Source of the DNA: Halobellus captivus
GTDB taxonomy: Archaea > Halobacteriota > Halobacteria > Halobacteriales > Haloferacaceae
DNA length: 64,000 nt
Assembly: GCF_003697845.1 (NCBI RefSeq)
Contig: NZ_RDQE01000006.1
Coordinates: forward strand, 173,193 to 237,192
Direction of reading: 5' to 3'
The stretch's first letter is position 1. Each line of letters opens with the position of its first letter. The notes below the pieces were generated by a model. It did not search any database and was not told the origin of the DNA. It was given only the letters and a program-made list of their open reading frames with translations. This document shows positions 55,774-64,000 of this stretch, in pieces. The position numbers and the translations under genes were made by a program.

Positions 55774-55844
55774 TCGTCGCGATCGACGTTCCGTTCGGTG
55801 CTCGCTCCGGAACCGTTTTGCCCCGTTCCCCCCTTCCTCGTCTC

Positions 55845-57464
55845 GTGCCGCTGGAGTCGAACGCACGGATCGTGGGCGAACTCGCCAGCCGCGGGTACAA
55901 CGCCGAACGCGAGGCGGTAACCCTCCTGGCCGGTGCCGACGACGCCGCCGCGGCGATCGAGGCCGCGGTCGAGGCCGCCCCCGACGACGCGCTCCGGATC
56001 ACGACCGAACACGTCCGGGCAGCTCTCGACGACCACGGACCCACGACCCAGGGGGGATCGGACGGCCCGTCGGAACCCGCCGCCTCGGGCGGCGGACCGC
56101 CGGTTAGCGACGCCGAATCCGCGGGATCTCCAGTCGAAACGAAGGGGTCAGGGGTGACGGATGCGAGCGAACCGACCGCGGACGGGCCGACGGCGGGCAC
56201 CGTCGCCGCCGAGCGGTCCGCGGACCACGCCGACGCCCCTCACGACCGGGACCAGTCCCGCCGCGAGCTCGCGGTCGGAAACGACATGACCGGTCACAGC
56301 ACGGGGACCGGCGAGTACGCCGACTTCGTCCGGACGTTCCGCGACCGCTACGAGCGGCTTTCCACCCTCCTTCGCGGCCGCGTCAACCACCGGCCGGCCG
56401 AGGCGATCGCGGACATGCCCGGCGGCAGCGACGCCGCGATGATCGGCCTGGTCAACGACGTACGCTCCACCAAGTCGGGCCACTGGCTGATCGAGCTCGA
56501 GGACACCACCGGGACGTTCCCCGCGCTCGTGATGAAGGACAAGGGGCTCGCCGACGTCGTCGACGAGATCCTCATGGACGAGTGTCTCGCGATCGAGGGG
56601 ACGCTCGCCGACGACTCGGGGATCCTCTTCGCGGACTCGCTCCATTTCCCCGACGTCCCGCGCACTCGCGTCACCGGCGGGGCCGACCGCCACGTCCAGG
56701 CCGCGCTGATCTCCGACGTCCACGTCGGAAGCCAGGAGTTCGTCGCGGACGCCTGGAGCCGATTCACCGACTGGCTCCACACCCCGGAGGCCGCACCCGT
56801 CGAGTACCTGCTGATCGCCGGCGACATGGTCGAGGGCGTCGGCGTCTATCCCGACCAGGACGAGGAGCTCGACGTCGTCGACATCTACGAGCAGTACGAG
56901 CTGTTCGCGGAGTACCTCAAGGAGGTCCCCGGCGACACCGAGATCGTGATGATCCCCGGCAACCACGACGCCGTCCGGCTCGCGGAGCCCCAGCCCGGGT
57001 TCAACGACGAGATCCGCTCCATCATGGACGTCCACGACGCGCGGATCGTCTCGAACCCCGCGACGGTCTCCGTCGAGGGCGTCGACGTGCTGATGTACCA
57101 CGGCGTCTCGCTCGACGAGGTCATCGCCGAACTCCCCGAGGAGAAGGCCAGCTACGACGAGCCCCACAAGGCGATGTACCAGCTCCTCAAGAAGCGTCAC
57201 GTCGCCCCGCAGTTCGGTGGCCACACCCGCGTGGCTCCCGAGGAGCGCGACTACCTCGTGATCGACGACGTGCCGGACGTGTTCCACACCGGTCACGTCC
57301 ACAAGCTCGGCTGGGGGAAGTACCACGACGTGCTCGCGGTCAACTCCGGCTGTTGGCAGGCCCAGACCGACTTCCAGAAGTCCGTCAACATCGACCCCGA
57401 CGCCGGCTACGCGCCGATCCTCGACCTCGACACCCTCGAGATGACCGTCCGGAAGTTCACCTGA
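55845..57464 (+). CDS. polB: DNA polymerase D small subunit (DP1)
   Basis: A 539-residue subunit of the archaeal replicative polymerase D, with a phosphoesterase-type 3'-5' proofreading exonuclease. Active-site motifs are intact: SDVHVGS (about 289-295), GDMVEGVG, PGNHDAV and GHVHKLG. An N-terminal helical domain (1-60) is joined by a disordered linker (about 70-145). The OB-fold part is about 185-280. The GTG at 55845 follows the mutL gene by 71 bases. The linker DNA contains an ORB-like sequence at 56128-56157. Confidence 0.92.
   Translation: MPLESNARIVGELASRGYNAEREAVTLLAGADDAAAAIEAAVEAAPDDALRITTEHVRAALDDHGPTTQGGSDGPSEPAASGGGPPVSDAESAGSPVETKGSGVTDASEPTADGPTAGTVAAERSADHADAPHDRDQSRRELAVGNDMTGHSTGTGEYADFVRTFRDRYERLSTLLRGRVNHRPAEAIADMPGGSDAAMIGLVNDVRSTKSGHWLIELEDTTGTFPALVMKDKGLADVVDEILMDECLAIEGTLADDSGILFADSLHFPDVPRTRVTGGADRHVQAALISDVHVGSQEFVADAWSRFTDWLHTPEAAPVEYLLIAGDMVEGVGVYPDQDEELDVVDIYEQYELFAEYLKEVPGDTEIVMIPGNHDAVRLAEPQPGFNDEIRSIMDVHDARIVSNPATVSVEGVDVLMYHGVSLDEVIAELPEEKASYDEPHKAMYQLLKKRHVAPQFGGHTRVAPEERDYLVIDDVPDVFHTGHVHKLGWGKYHDVLAVNSGCWQAQTDFQKSVNIDPDAGYAPILDLDTLEMTVRKFT
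56128..56157 (+). promoter_or_regulatory. ORB-like sequence inside the DP1 gene
   Basis: The run CGAAACGAAGGGGT matches the core of the oriC boxes exactly over 14 bases; a CCA lies in the correct place upstream and a GGGGTGA downstream. It falls in the disordered-linker part of the DP1 coding region, 16 kb from oriC1. Binding by Orc1 is inference. Confidence 0.4.
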
Positions 57465-57739
57465 TCCTCCCGTCCCCGAGCTTTATCCACGATACCGCGG
57501 CCAGCCCCGACGTGACCTGACCGCCGCCCGCGGCGCACTCGGCGGGAGCGCGACGCCCCGCCGCGGGATCCGCCTCATTCCGATCCGACGACCCGCGTCG
57601 CCTGCTCGCCATTCCGTTTCGACGGTCCGTGTCGCCCGTCGATCATCTCGATCCAACGCCCCGCCTCGCCCGTTCACCATCCCGTTCCGCCGTCCGGACC
57701 GACGTTCTCCTCCCGTCTCGATCGACGGTCCCTCGTCGC

Positions 57740-58372
57740 TCACCGGTCGATCTCGACGCGTCCACTCGTCGCGTCGTTGAGGCGTTCGCGTAGCGCCTCG
57801 ATGTCCGCTACCGGCACGCGCAGCTCGAAGCGGACCCGCTCGTCGTAGTCGGCGTCGAAGTCGACGCCCGTGGACTCGATCACGCCCCGGACCGTTCCGG
57901 AGTCGTCGTAGTCGGTCGCCACGACCAGCCGGCGGTGCGGCCGCTCCTCGACGACGCCCGCCTCGTCGACCGCGTCCTTGACTGCCCGAGAGTACGCGCG
58001 GGCGAGCCCGCCCACCCCGAGGTTCGTCCCGCCGTAGTACCGCGTGACCACGCTAACGACGTTCCGAACGTCCCGCTTCTGGAGGACGTTCAGCGCCGGC
58101 TTTCCCGCCGAGCCGCTCGGTTCGCCGTCGTCGTCGCCGTACTCCCGGAGCATCACGCTCGTCCCGGGCGTCCGCTCGGACGGCTCGGCCGTGGGCACCC
58201 GGTAGGCCGGAACGTTGTGAGTCGCGTCCGCGTACTCGGCCCTGACGGCCTCGATGAACGCCTCCGCCTCCTCGACGTCGTCGGCGGGCGCGACGTGGCC
58301 GAGGAACTCCGAGCCGCGGACCTCGAACGTCGCCGTCGCACGCCCCGCGACCGTACGATAGGTGTCGCTCAC
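57740..58372 (-). CDS. IMPACT/YigZ family protein (UPF0029)
   Basis: A 210-residue protein with the IMPACT N-terminal signature: VRGSEFLGHVAPADDVEEAEAFIE (about 19-42), ATHNVPAYRV, DDGEPSGSAGKP and RYYGGTNLGVGGLARAYSRA (about 111-130). The C-terminal DUF1949-like domain follows. Family members bind ribosomes or GCN1-type proteins in eukaryotes; the archaeal role is not known. The 275-base gap before it (57465-57739) contains only degenerate Ser/Arg-type codon repeats (CGTTCC, CGACGGTCC) and no gene. Confidence 0.88.
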   Translation of the reverse strand: MSDTYRTVAGRATATFEVRGSEFLGHVAPADDVEEAEAFIEAVRAEYADATHNVPAYRVPTAEPSERTPGTSVMLREYGDDDGEPSGSAGKPALNVLQKRDVRNVVSVVTRYYGGTNLGVGGLARAYSRAVKDAVDEAGVVEERPHRRLVVATDYDDSGTVRGVIESTGVDFDADYDERVRFELRVPVADIEALRERLNDATSGRVEIDR

Positions 58373-58411
58373 TAGCCGTCGATCCGGGGCTCGGCTAATA
58401 AGGCGTGTCGG

Positions 58412-58870
58412 TCAGTCGTCGTCCGGTCCGTCCTCCGTTCGACGCGCCACGACGACGCTCGTCGGCGGCGCGAGCCGGTAGAGCGCGAGGAACGCGACCA
58501 CGCCGACGGTCTCGGCCGTCTTCCCGACGATCGCCAGCGGGTCGGCAGAGAGCGACTCGATCGTCGCCCCGCCGTGCCAGGCGACGTAGCCGACGAGGAA
58601 CGCGGCGAGCGTACCCGCGCCGAGCGCGTACAGCCGTCGGTACTCGTCCGCTCGCAGCGTCGCAGCCGCGACGACCGCGGTGAAGGCGGCCGCGAGGACG
58701 AAGACGTACGGTCGTGGGTCGGCCGGGCCGGACAACCGCGGCCACGCCCACAGCAGGTGGGCCGCCGCGCTCACGACCGCCGCCTGGACGGCCACGATCC
58801 GGAAGATCCGCTTGCGGCCGTTTCCCGTCGAACGCTCGGAGTGGCCCGCCCGGTGTCCGTCTTCCTCCAT
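58412..58870 (-). CDS. membrane protein of unknown function
   Basis: A 152-residue protein with a basic N-terminal helix region (HSERSTGNGRKRIFRIV) and four hydrophobic helices (about 25-43, 50-68, 80-97, 115-133), ending in a short acidic tail. I saw no motif. The start at 58870 lies four bases after the pspAB stop, so the two form an operon and may act together at the membrane. Confidence 0.65.
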   Translation of the reverse strand: MEEDGHRAGHSERSTGNGRKRIFRIVAVQAAVVSAAAHLLWAWPRLSGPADPRPYVFVLAAAFTAVVAAATLRADEYRRLYALGAGTLAAFLVGYVAWHGGATIESLSADPLAIVGKTAETVGVVAFLALYRLAPPTSVVVARRTEDGPDDD

Positions 58871-58874
58871 CCGA

Positions 58875-59480
58875 TCACTCCCAGGGGTGTCGCCCGGGAG
58901 CGTCGGGCCAGAGTGGGTACCAGTAGGACTCGTCGTCCTCGAGCCCCAGTTCCCCGTCGAGGACCGACCGGAGCTTGAACTCGACGCGTTGGTTCCGGTC
59001 ACTCGTCCCGTCCGGCGCGAACGGGTAGTACGCTCCGCGTCGGAACGAGTAGATCCAGTACGCCGGGCCGTCGTCCCGCTCGAATCCGAAGACGGCCGCG
59101 AGGAGCCGCGAGCCGAACCCCTCCTCCATGAACTGGTCGGCCGCGAAGTGGACGCTCGTCACGAGGTCCTCGGGGTCGTCGTCCTCGAGGACGAACCAGT
59201 GGTAGCCGTGGTCGTCCTCGTGACGGTGAAAGCCCGTCCCGGTCTCGATCTCGCCGGCCGCGAGGATCTCCTCGACCATCGAGACGGCGTCGTCGAAGCG
59301 GGTGCTGTCGACCCCGGAGAAACACAGCGCGGCCTCGCCGGCGTGGTCGTAGCCGAGGTCCGCCTCCATCGTCACGTACGCCGTCGACATCCCGAAGAGG
59401 TCCTCGGGATCGGCCTCGCGGGTCGCGTCCGTCTCGGCGCTGGTCCCGAGCACGGCGCGGATCGTATCGAAGATGCCCAT
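58875..59480 (-). CDS. pspAB: PspA-associated protein PspAB
   Basis: A 201-residue acidic protein starting MGIFDTIRAVLGTSAETDATREADPEDLFGMSTAYVTMEADLGY, matching the haloarchaeal PspAB family. Conserved blocks include ALCFSGVDSTRFDD, DDHGYHWFVLEDDDPEDLVTSVHFAADQF and AYWIYSFRRGAYYPFAP. The family is linked to PspA/envelope-stress genes and HtpX; here neither partner is adjacent. The start at 59480 is the family N-terminus. Confidence 0.82.
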   Translation of the reverse strand: MGIFDTIRAVLGTSAETDATREADPEDLFGMSTAYVTMEADLGYDHAGEAALCFSGVDSTRFDDAVSMVEEILAAGEIETGTGFHRHEDDHGYHWFVLEDDDPEDLVTSVHFAADQFMEEGFGSRLLAAVFGFERDDGPAYWIYSFRRGAYYPFAPDGTSDRNQRVEFKLRSVLDGELGLEDDESYWYPLWPDAPGRHPWE

Positions 59481-59539
59481 CAGTTAGGCCCCTCTAGGCG
59501 GCACGGGGTTTAGGGCGTTTCTACCTCGAAGGGCGGTTT

Positions 59540-60436
59540 CTATCCGTCGAGGTAGGTCAGGACTCCCCGCGCGTTCAGGCCAGCGTTGGCGCGGGCACGT
59601 TCGGGGTTCCAGAACTCCACGTCGGCGCTCGTCTCCTCGAAGTGGTCGACCACTGCCTCGTCGTCGAGTTCCTCGCGTTTCGCCCGAACCGCCTCCACCC
59701 ACTCGACGTACGTCCGCTTCGCCTCCCCGATCAGTTCGGGATCGTATTCGCGGGGGCCGAAGTGACCGAAACAGAGGTACGCCGGATCGAGGTCGGCTAT
59801 CAGTCCCAGATCGCGGAGGCACTGGTCCAGGTCGAACTGCGGCGGCGGCGTGGTCGGCTGGATCCCGTCGACCTCGGGCACGTAGATCCCGGCGGCGTCG
59901 GCGGTGAAGACGACGCCCGACTCGGGGACGTGGTATACCGCGTGGTGGGGTGCGTGTCCCGGCGCGTCGCGAGCGACGAGCTCGCGGTCGCCCAGATCGA
60001 TCCGGTCGCCGCCCGCGAGCCCCCGGATCCGGTCCTCGGGGACGGGTTCTGGCTCGTCGTAGTACCGCCACTGGTCGCCCACCGCGGACTTGGTCCCGGC
60101 GACGAGCGCCTCCGGATCGACGAGGTGTCGCACCCCCCGCTCGGGGAGAGCGACCTCGGCGTTCGGGTACCGCGCCGCCAGATGTCCCGCCCCGCCGGCG
60201 TGGTCGAGGTGTGCGTGCGTCGGGAGGATCCACGCGAGATCCCCTCGGTCGATCCCGACCGAATCGATCGTCTCGAACAGCGCCTCGCGGTTCGCGCCGG
60301 TACCGGTGTCGATCACGGCGGGGCGCTCGGCATCGTACACGTACACCGACCCGTACTCGTCGGTGTCGAACATCCCCGTGTCGTGGACGTAGAGGTCCGG
60401 CACGCCGCGTACCGGCTCGAACTCGCCAGCGTTCAT
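59540..60436 (-). CDS. MBL-fold metallo-hydrolase
   Basis: A 298-residue metallo-beta-lactamase-fold enzyme. The zinc-binding HAHLDHAGG lies at about 74-82, with further ligands in GHAPHHAVY, TADAAG and GHFGPREYD, the order expected for class II glyoxalase-type or quorum-lactonase-type hydrolases. The C-terminal helix (GEAKRTYVEWVEAVRAKREELDDEAVVDHFEE) is long. I chose ATG 60436; ATG 60442 adds two residues. The substrate is unknown. Confidence 0.85.
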   Translation of the reverse strand: MNAGEFEPVRGVPDLYVHDTGMFDTDEYGSVYVYDAERPAVIDTGTGANREALFETIDSVGIDRGDLAWILPTHAHLDHAGGAGHLAARYPNAEVALPERGVRHLVDPEALVAGTKSAVGDQWRYYDEPEPVPEDRIRGLAGGDRIDLGDRELVARDAPGHAPHHAVYHVPESGVVFTADAAGIYVPEVDGIQPTTPPPQFDLDQCLRDLGLIADLDPAYLCFGHFGPREYDPELIGEAKRTYVEWVEAVRAKREELDDEAVVDHFEETSADVEFWNPERARANAGLNARGVLTYLDG

Positions 60437-60562
60437 ACCCATCCGCCGACGGCCAGGACCTTTTACGGATCGGTTGTCGTCGTTCCCGTCGACGGCTCCC
60501 GAGCCGCTCCGGTCATTTCGACGCGTACGGGGGCTTATGGTCGCGGCGGCCCTCCGATCGGT

Positions 60563-61504
60563 ATGCGCGTTCTCGTCACCGGCGCGACCGGGTTCGTCGG
60601 ACGCCGGCTCGTCCCGGCGCTGCTCGACCGCGGCCATGAGGTCGTCACGCTCGTCCGTGACGCCGACGGTTACGCCCCGCCGGAGGGCGTCAACGTCGTC
60701 GAAGGGGACCTGCTGGAGCCGGAGACTCTCCCGCCGGCGTTCCGGGTCGACGGCGAGCCCGTCGACGCCGCCTACTACCTCGTCCACTCGATGGACGGCG
60801 GTCCCGGCTACGAGGAGCGCGACCGGAACTGCGCGCGCAACTTCGCCGAGGCGGCGTCCGCTGCCGACGTCTCCCGGGTCGTCTACCTCGGCGGACTCGG
60901 CGAGGACCGTGACGGCCTCTCCGAACACCTCCGGTCGCGCCGCGAGGTCGAGCGCGTCCTCGCGGAGGGGTCGTACGCGCTGACGACGCTGCGGGCCGCG
61001 ATCGTGATCGGCGCGGGCAGCGCCAGCTTCGAGGTGATCCGCGGGCTCGCGGACCGGCTCCCGGTGATGGTCACGCCCAAGTGGGTCGACACGCCCTGTC
61101 AGCCGATCGCGATCGACGACGTGGTGGCGTACCTCGCGGGAACGCTCGAAGTTCCCGAAACGGCCGGTGAAACCTACGAGATAGGCGGTCCGGAGGTGCT
61201 GACGTACGCGGAGATCCTCCGGCGGACCCGGCGGCAGTTCGGTCACGGTCTCCGGATCGTTCGGATGCCCGTGTTGAGTCCGGGATTGTCCGCCCGGTGG
61301 CTCCGGCTCGTCACCGACGTGGACCCGTATCTCGCCCGCTCGCTCGTCGAGGGGCTCCGCAACACGGTCGTCGTCGAGGACGACCGGATCCGCGAGCTGG
61401 TCCCCGTCGAACTGATCCCGTTCGACCTCGCCGTCGCCCGCGCGCTCGACGGGGCGGACGATGCGGGGGGAGCCGTCGTCCCCGGGACGGGGGCGTCCCC
61501 GTGA
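60563..61504 (+). CDS. NAD(P)-binding epimerase-like protein
   Basis: A 313-residue atypical short-chain dehydrogenase. The dinucleotide-binding motif VTGATGFVGRR is at about 5-15. The start of the substrate domain is AYYLVHSMDGGPGYEERDRNCARNFAEAA, with no canonical YxxxK. The second half reads like UDP-galactopyranose-mutase-linked or NmrA-like sequence (YEIGGPEVLTYAEILRR). It overlaps the next gene by four bases, so the two are coupled. Confidence 0.8.
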   Translation: MRVLVTGATGFVGRRLVPALLDRGHEVVTLVRDADGYAPPEGVNVVEGDLLEPETLPPAFRVDGEPVDAAYYLVHSMDGGPGYEERDRNCARNFAEAASAADVSRVVYLGGLGEDRDGLSEHLRSRREVERVLAEGSYALTTLRAAIVIGAGSASFEVIRGLADRLPVMVTPKWVDTPCQPIAIDDVVAYLAGTLEVPETAGETYEIGGPEVLTYAEILRRTRRQFGHGLRIVRMPVLSPGLSARWLRLVTDVDPYLARSLVEGLRNTVVVEDDRIRELVPVELIPFDLAVARALDGADDAGGAVVPGTGASP

Positions 61505-62175
61505 GTCGGCACTACGGAGAGACGTGGGTGTACGAGAGCCTCGTCGGCGGAATTCCCGGGATCTCGATCTCGCGACGGGCCGCCGTCGCCGTCCAGTTCG
61601 CCCTCTTCGAGGCGGCCGTCCTCGTTCTCGGCTGGTACTACGGGCTGTGGAACGCGGTCATCGCCGGGACGGTCGCGGTGTTCGTGGCGGCGATCGGCAG
61701 CGTCGAGATGCACCGGCTCGGCGCGACGAACCGGCTGCTGTCGACGCCGGCGGAGCACAAGCGGTTGCTGTTCGGGTCGAGCATCGAGATCGTGTTGGGC
61801 GTGCTCGCGTTCATCGCGCTCGTGACGTACCTCTTCGTCTGGGACGGTGCGCTGCTCGAACGGCTGTTCGGCGTGCGTCCGCCCGCACCGGTCGTGTACG
61901 TCACCCTGCTCGTCCTCTGGGACCTCACCTATCGGATCGGCACCTCCTGGTGGAGCGCGGTCGTCGCGCTCTGGCGGGCCGTCCACGTCGAACTGTCCGC
62001 GGAGGACGCCGCGATCGCTCGCCGTCTCGACGCGGAGAACGTCGCCTTTTCGGCGACACAGCTGGGACTGGTTCCGTTCCTCCTCGAGGAACCGATCCTG
62101 CTCGGCGCGGTCGTCGGCCACGTCCTCGCCGTCGCGCTCGTCTGTTCCGCGGCGGTCCTCCTCACCGGGAGCTAA
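61501..62175 (+). CDS. membrane protein coupled to the epimerase gene
   Basis: A 224-residue protein with about six hydrophobic segments, the first at about 25-45. Conserved-looking blocks are ETWVYESLVGGIPGISISRRAAVAVQFALFE and YRIGTSWWSAVVALWRAVH. I recognise no family. GTG at 61501 overlaps the epimerase stop, which suggests translational coupling and a shared role, perhaps in lipid or polyprenyl modification; this is inference from context only. Confidence 0.65.
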   Translation: MSRHYGETWVYESLVGGIPGISISRRAAVAVQFALFEAAVLVLGWYYGLWNAVIAGTVAVFVAAIGSVEMHRLGATNRLLSTPAEHKRLLFGSSIEIVLGVLAFIALVTYLFVWDGALLERLFGVRPPAPVVYVTLLVLWDLTYRIGTSWWSAVVALWRAVHVELSAEDAAIARRLDAENVAFSATQLGLVPFLLEEPILLGAVVGHVLAVALVCSAAVLLTGS

Positions 62176-62211
62176 CCGCCGAGCGAACCTCCGGAAAACC
62201 CTCTGCCCCCG

Positions 62212-62385
62212 TTACTCTCCCTTCATCTCCTGGAACTTGTCGAGGAGTGCCTCCGCGGAGTCGCCGGAGTCGTACGTGAGCGAGCCCGAATACTCCGGTC
62301 GCTCGGCATCGAAATCGGCGTCAACCGCGCTCGTCTTCTGCTCACGACGCTCGTGTTCCGCCTCATCGTAGGCACCCATTGACAT
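62212..62385 (-). CDS. DUF5786 family small protein
   Basis: A 57-residue acidic protein beginning MSMGAYDEAEHERREQKTS and containing RPEYSGSLTYDSGDSAEALLDKFQEMKGE. This matches the short haloarchaeal DUF5786 family. A second ATG two codons in (62379) gives a nearly identical product. It is expected to be soluble, and its function is unknown. It is divergent from the DUF5784 gene, with 145 bases between. Confidence 0.75.
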   Translation of the reverse strand: MSMGAYDEAEHERREQKTSAVDADFDAERPEYSGSLTYDSGDSAEALLDKFQEMKGE

Positions 62386-62530
62386 GGTACGCCTTCACTT
62401 AGCAACTCCCGTACATATACCTGTCGGCGGATCCACATCCGTTTCATGTTTCTGTCACCATGTCGACTAATCTTCACGGTTTCAATCGGCCCACCGGAAA
62501 CCCTTAGCCGAGCCACACGGTAGCGAGAAC

Positions 62531-63580
62531 GTGGCACAACCGCTCCGATTCAGGCGCGCACCCGGCCGGTGGGACGGAAACCGGGTTCGTTCGCGGATCG
62601 AACGCCCGCTCGACGAGAACCTCGGCGCGACCGCCAGCGACCCGTGGTTCAAACCGCCCGACCGGTACGCGGCCCGGCGGTTCGACATGGACGACGGCTC
62701 GTGGGCGCTGTTCTGTTGGACCGACGACGACGTCGACCCGCCCGCGGGCGCGAACGGCGGGCCGGTCGGCTACTGGCTCGGCAACACGGAGACGCCGAGC
62801 GACCTCTGGCGGACCGAGAAGTACGGCTTCGACGAGGTCCCGTATCCCGTCTCGCGGTGGGCGCAACGCGAGCTGCTCGCCGGCCTCCACGACGACGAGC
62901 CGTGGCTCGCCGACTACCCGCACGTCTCGTGGTTCTTCCTGCCGGTGTTCTGCTCGAAGGACGGCGCGGAGACGACCCGGGCGTTCTTCAGCGAACACGC
63001 CGCCGGCTTCCCCGACGCGACCCGCGAGGAGGGGACCGGCTACGTCGAAGACCTGCTCCGACCGGGGATCCTCGACGAGTACCGCGAGACGATGGCGGGC
63101 AAGCTCGGCACGTCGACCTCGATGGACCTCGTTCGCATGAGCGCGACCGTCGCGGAGTTCACGGCCGCGAAGCTCATCTCCGAGGCCGGCTACGAGCTCA
63201 CGCCCGAGATCGAGGTGACGACGGGCCACTCGCTCGACTTCCGCGCGACCGATCCCGACACGGGAACCGCCTCGCTCGTCGAGGTCACTCGACCGCAGCC
63301 GGTCGCGACCCGCTCGGCGAGCGATCCCGTCGCCGCCGTCCGCGACACCGTCGAGACCAAGACCAGCGGCCAGCTGGAGGCACACGGCGGCGGCGCGACG
63401 CTGTTCGTCGACTGCTCGTCGTTCCCCGACGACGACTGGTCCGCGGTCCGCGCCGCACGCCCGGACGTCCGCCACCGGCCCGCGGTCGTCCTCCGCGCCC
63501 GCCCCGACGGCCGGGTCGAGGCCTACCGGAAGGGGTCGGTGCCGCTCGACCTCTCCCCGGCCGTCGAGTGGACCGACTGA
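62531..63580 (+). CDS. DUF5784 family protein
   Basis: A 349-residue soluble protein matching the haloarchaeal DUF5784 family: RRAPGRWDGNRVRSRIERPLDENLG, then SDLWRTEKYGFDEVPYPVSRWAQRELL and FFLPVFCSKDG. The C-terminal part (LISEAGYELTPEIEVTTGHSLDFRATDPDTGTASLVEVTRPQP) resembles a restriction-endonuclease-like fold with a D..ExT arrangement, but the nuclease activity is speculative. The start codon is the GTG at 62531. Confidence 0.75.
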   Translation: MAQPLRFRRAPGRWDGNRVRSRIERPLDENLGATASDPWFKPPDRYAARRFDMDDGSWALFCWTDDDVDPPAGANGGPVGYWLGNTETPSDLWRTEKYGFDEVPYPVSRWAQRELLAGLHDDEPWLADYPHVSWFFLPVFCSKDGAETTRAFFSEHAAGFPDATREEGTGYVEDLLRPGILDEYRETMAGKLGTSTSMDLVRMSATVAEFTAAKLISEAGYELTPEIEVTTGHSLDFRATDPDTGTASLVEVTRPQPVATRSASDPVAAVRDTVETKTSGQLEAHGGGATLFVDCSSFPDDDWSAVRAARPDVRHRPAVVLRARPDGRVEAYRKGSVPLDLSPAVEWTD

Positions 63581-63595
63581 ACTCCACCTTTTTCT

Positions 63596-64000
63596 CGTCG
63601 GGTTCACTTCCACCTTTTTCTCGTCGGATACCCTCGCTCACTGCGTTCGCTTCGGGAACCGCTCCTCGAAAACCCTGGAGGGAAAAAGCCGACTGAGCCG
63701 TCAGAGACGGCTCAGTCGGTGAACCGCTCGCTTCGTCGCCGGCGGCATTGCCGCCGGCTGCCAGAGGCGCTCCGCGCCTCGCTGCTCGCGGATGCTTACT
63801 TCCGGGTATTCACGAATCGCTCCGTACAGGCGAAGAAACGGGCGATCCGTATCGTGGTGGCGCGCCTCCGAGTGCCCGGGAGGGCACGAGGAGTCCGACG
63901 AGGTTGGGGAGGTGTGAGGTGCGGTTGCGGTCGGGTAGGACTCAAAGGGGCAGTTGCGAGGACGCCGGAGGCGACGTAAGCACCACAGAGAGCGAGTGAA
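63596..64000 (-). repeat. dispersed hairpin element, A plus B, cut by the window end
   Basis: This fills the 420-base gap 63581-64000. On the minus strand module A enters from the window edge, with CCTTTGAGTCC, GCACCTCACACCTCCCCAAC and the terminal hairpin GTGCCC/GGGCAC (63872-63887). The linker GCCTGTACGGAGCGATTCGTG leads to module B: GAGGCGC/GCGCCTC (63764-63780), GCCGGCGGC/GCCGCCGGC (63738-63758), and a remade 14-bp hairpin (63689-63719). The short repeat CCACCTTTTTCTCGTCGG occurs twice at 63584-63627. No gene is evident. Confidence 0.8.

Noticed and set aside
55680..55844. Upstream extension of the DP1 gene from 55680
   Set aside because: It would overlap the end of mutL in another frame and reads as Pro/Arg-rich sequence; GTG 55845 begins the helical domain.
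61243..62121. Long minus-strand frames across the epimerase and membrane-protein genes
   Set aside because: They are shadows typical of GC-rich coding DNA; the plus-strand frames carry the recognisable motifs.

Overview
The window reads as chromosomal DNA of a haloarchaeon, most like Halorubrum and relatives. The DNA is very GC-rich, predicted proteins are strongly acidic, and many genes belong to haloarchaea-restricted families (DUF5784, DUF5786, DUF5808, DUF5809, DUF5810, PspAB). Core genes are archaeal: aIF2-gamma, Rpo7 with Spt4, S24e, a fused Kae1-Bud32, Orc1/Cdc6 and the PolD small subunit. Many starts lie 25-30 bases after an AT-rich box, as expected for leaderless haloarchaeal transcripts.

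Layout. 1-11 kb is housekeeping metabolism: upp, threonine synthase, aspartate kinase, homoserine kinase, mobA and pdxS, plus a small AT-richer HicBA-type toxin-antitoxin pair and an arginine-deiminase-family enzyme. 11-25.5 kb holds membrane and transport genes: a DUF389 protein, a formate/nitrite channel fused to Usp domains, a tungstate-type ABC transporter (tupABC) with a ModE-like regulator, a chemotaxis transducer, nurA, and an mscS gene broken by a frameshift. 26-30.5 kb has a CAAX protease, pgi, a DoxX-like protein and two haloarchaeal DUF genes. 30.6-36.8 kb is an information-processing block: aIF2-gamma, PIN protein, Rpo7, Spt4, dephospho-CoA kinase, S24e, Kae1-Bud32.

36.9-50.3 kb is the replication-origin region. 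A signal peptidase and orc1 lead into a 0.7 kb origin (oriC1 type) carrying two opposed near-perfect origin recognition boxes around an AT-rich stretch. On the far side, where haloarchaea usually carry the arvABC/oapABC vesicle-GTPase genes, about 8 kb of catabolic genes intervenes before arvABC: a class III CoA-transferase, a TetR regulator, an amidohydrolase, an FAH-family enzyme, a TatD-like hydrolase, an Asp-box propeller and a membrane protein. Three promoter regions in this block share the inverted repeat TTTAC-N6-GTAAA, which suggests one regulon. 51-57.5 kb carries mutS, mutL and the PolD small subunit; the rest is small haloarchaeal genes, pspAB, an MBL hydrolase and a nucleotide-sugar-epimerase-like gene.

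The most unusual signal is a dispersed non-coding element in the gene-poor gaps (4.9, 25.6, 42.5, 45.4, 50.4 and 63.6 kb). It has two modules, A then B, made of chains of short hairpins. Between copies the hairpin arms change sequence but stay complementary, which points to selection on a folded structure rather than on a protein. No tRNA, rRNA, CRISPR array or recognisable transposase gene was seen.
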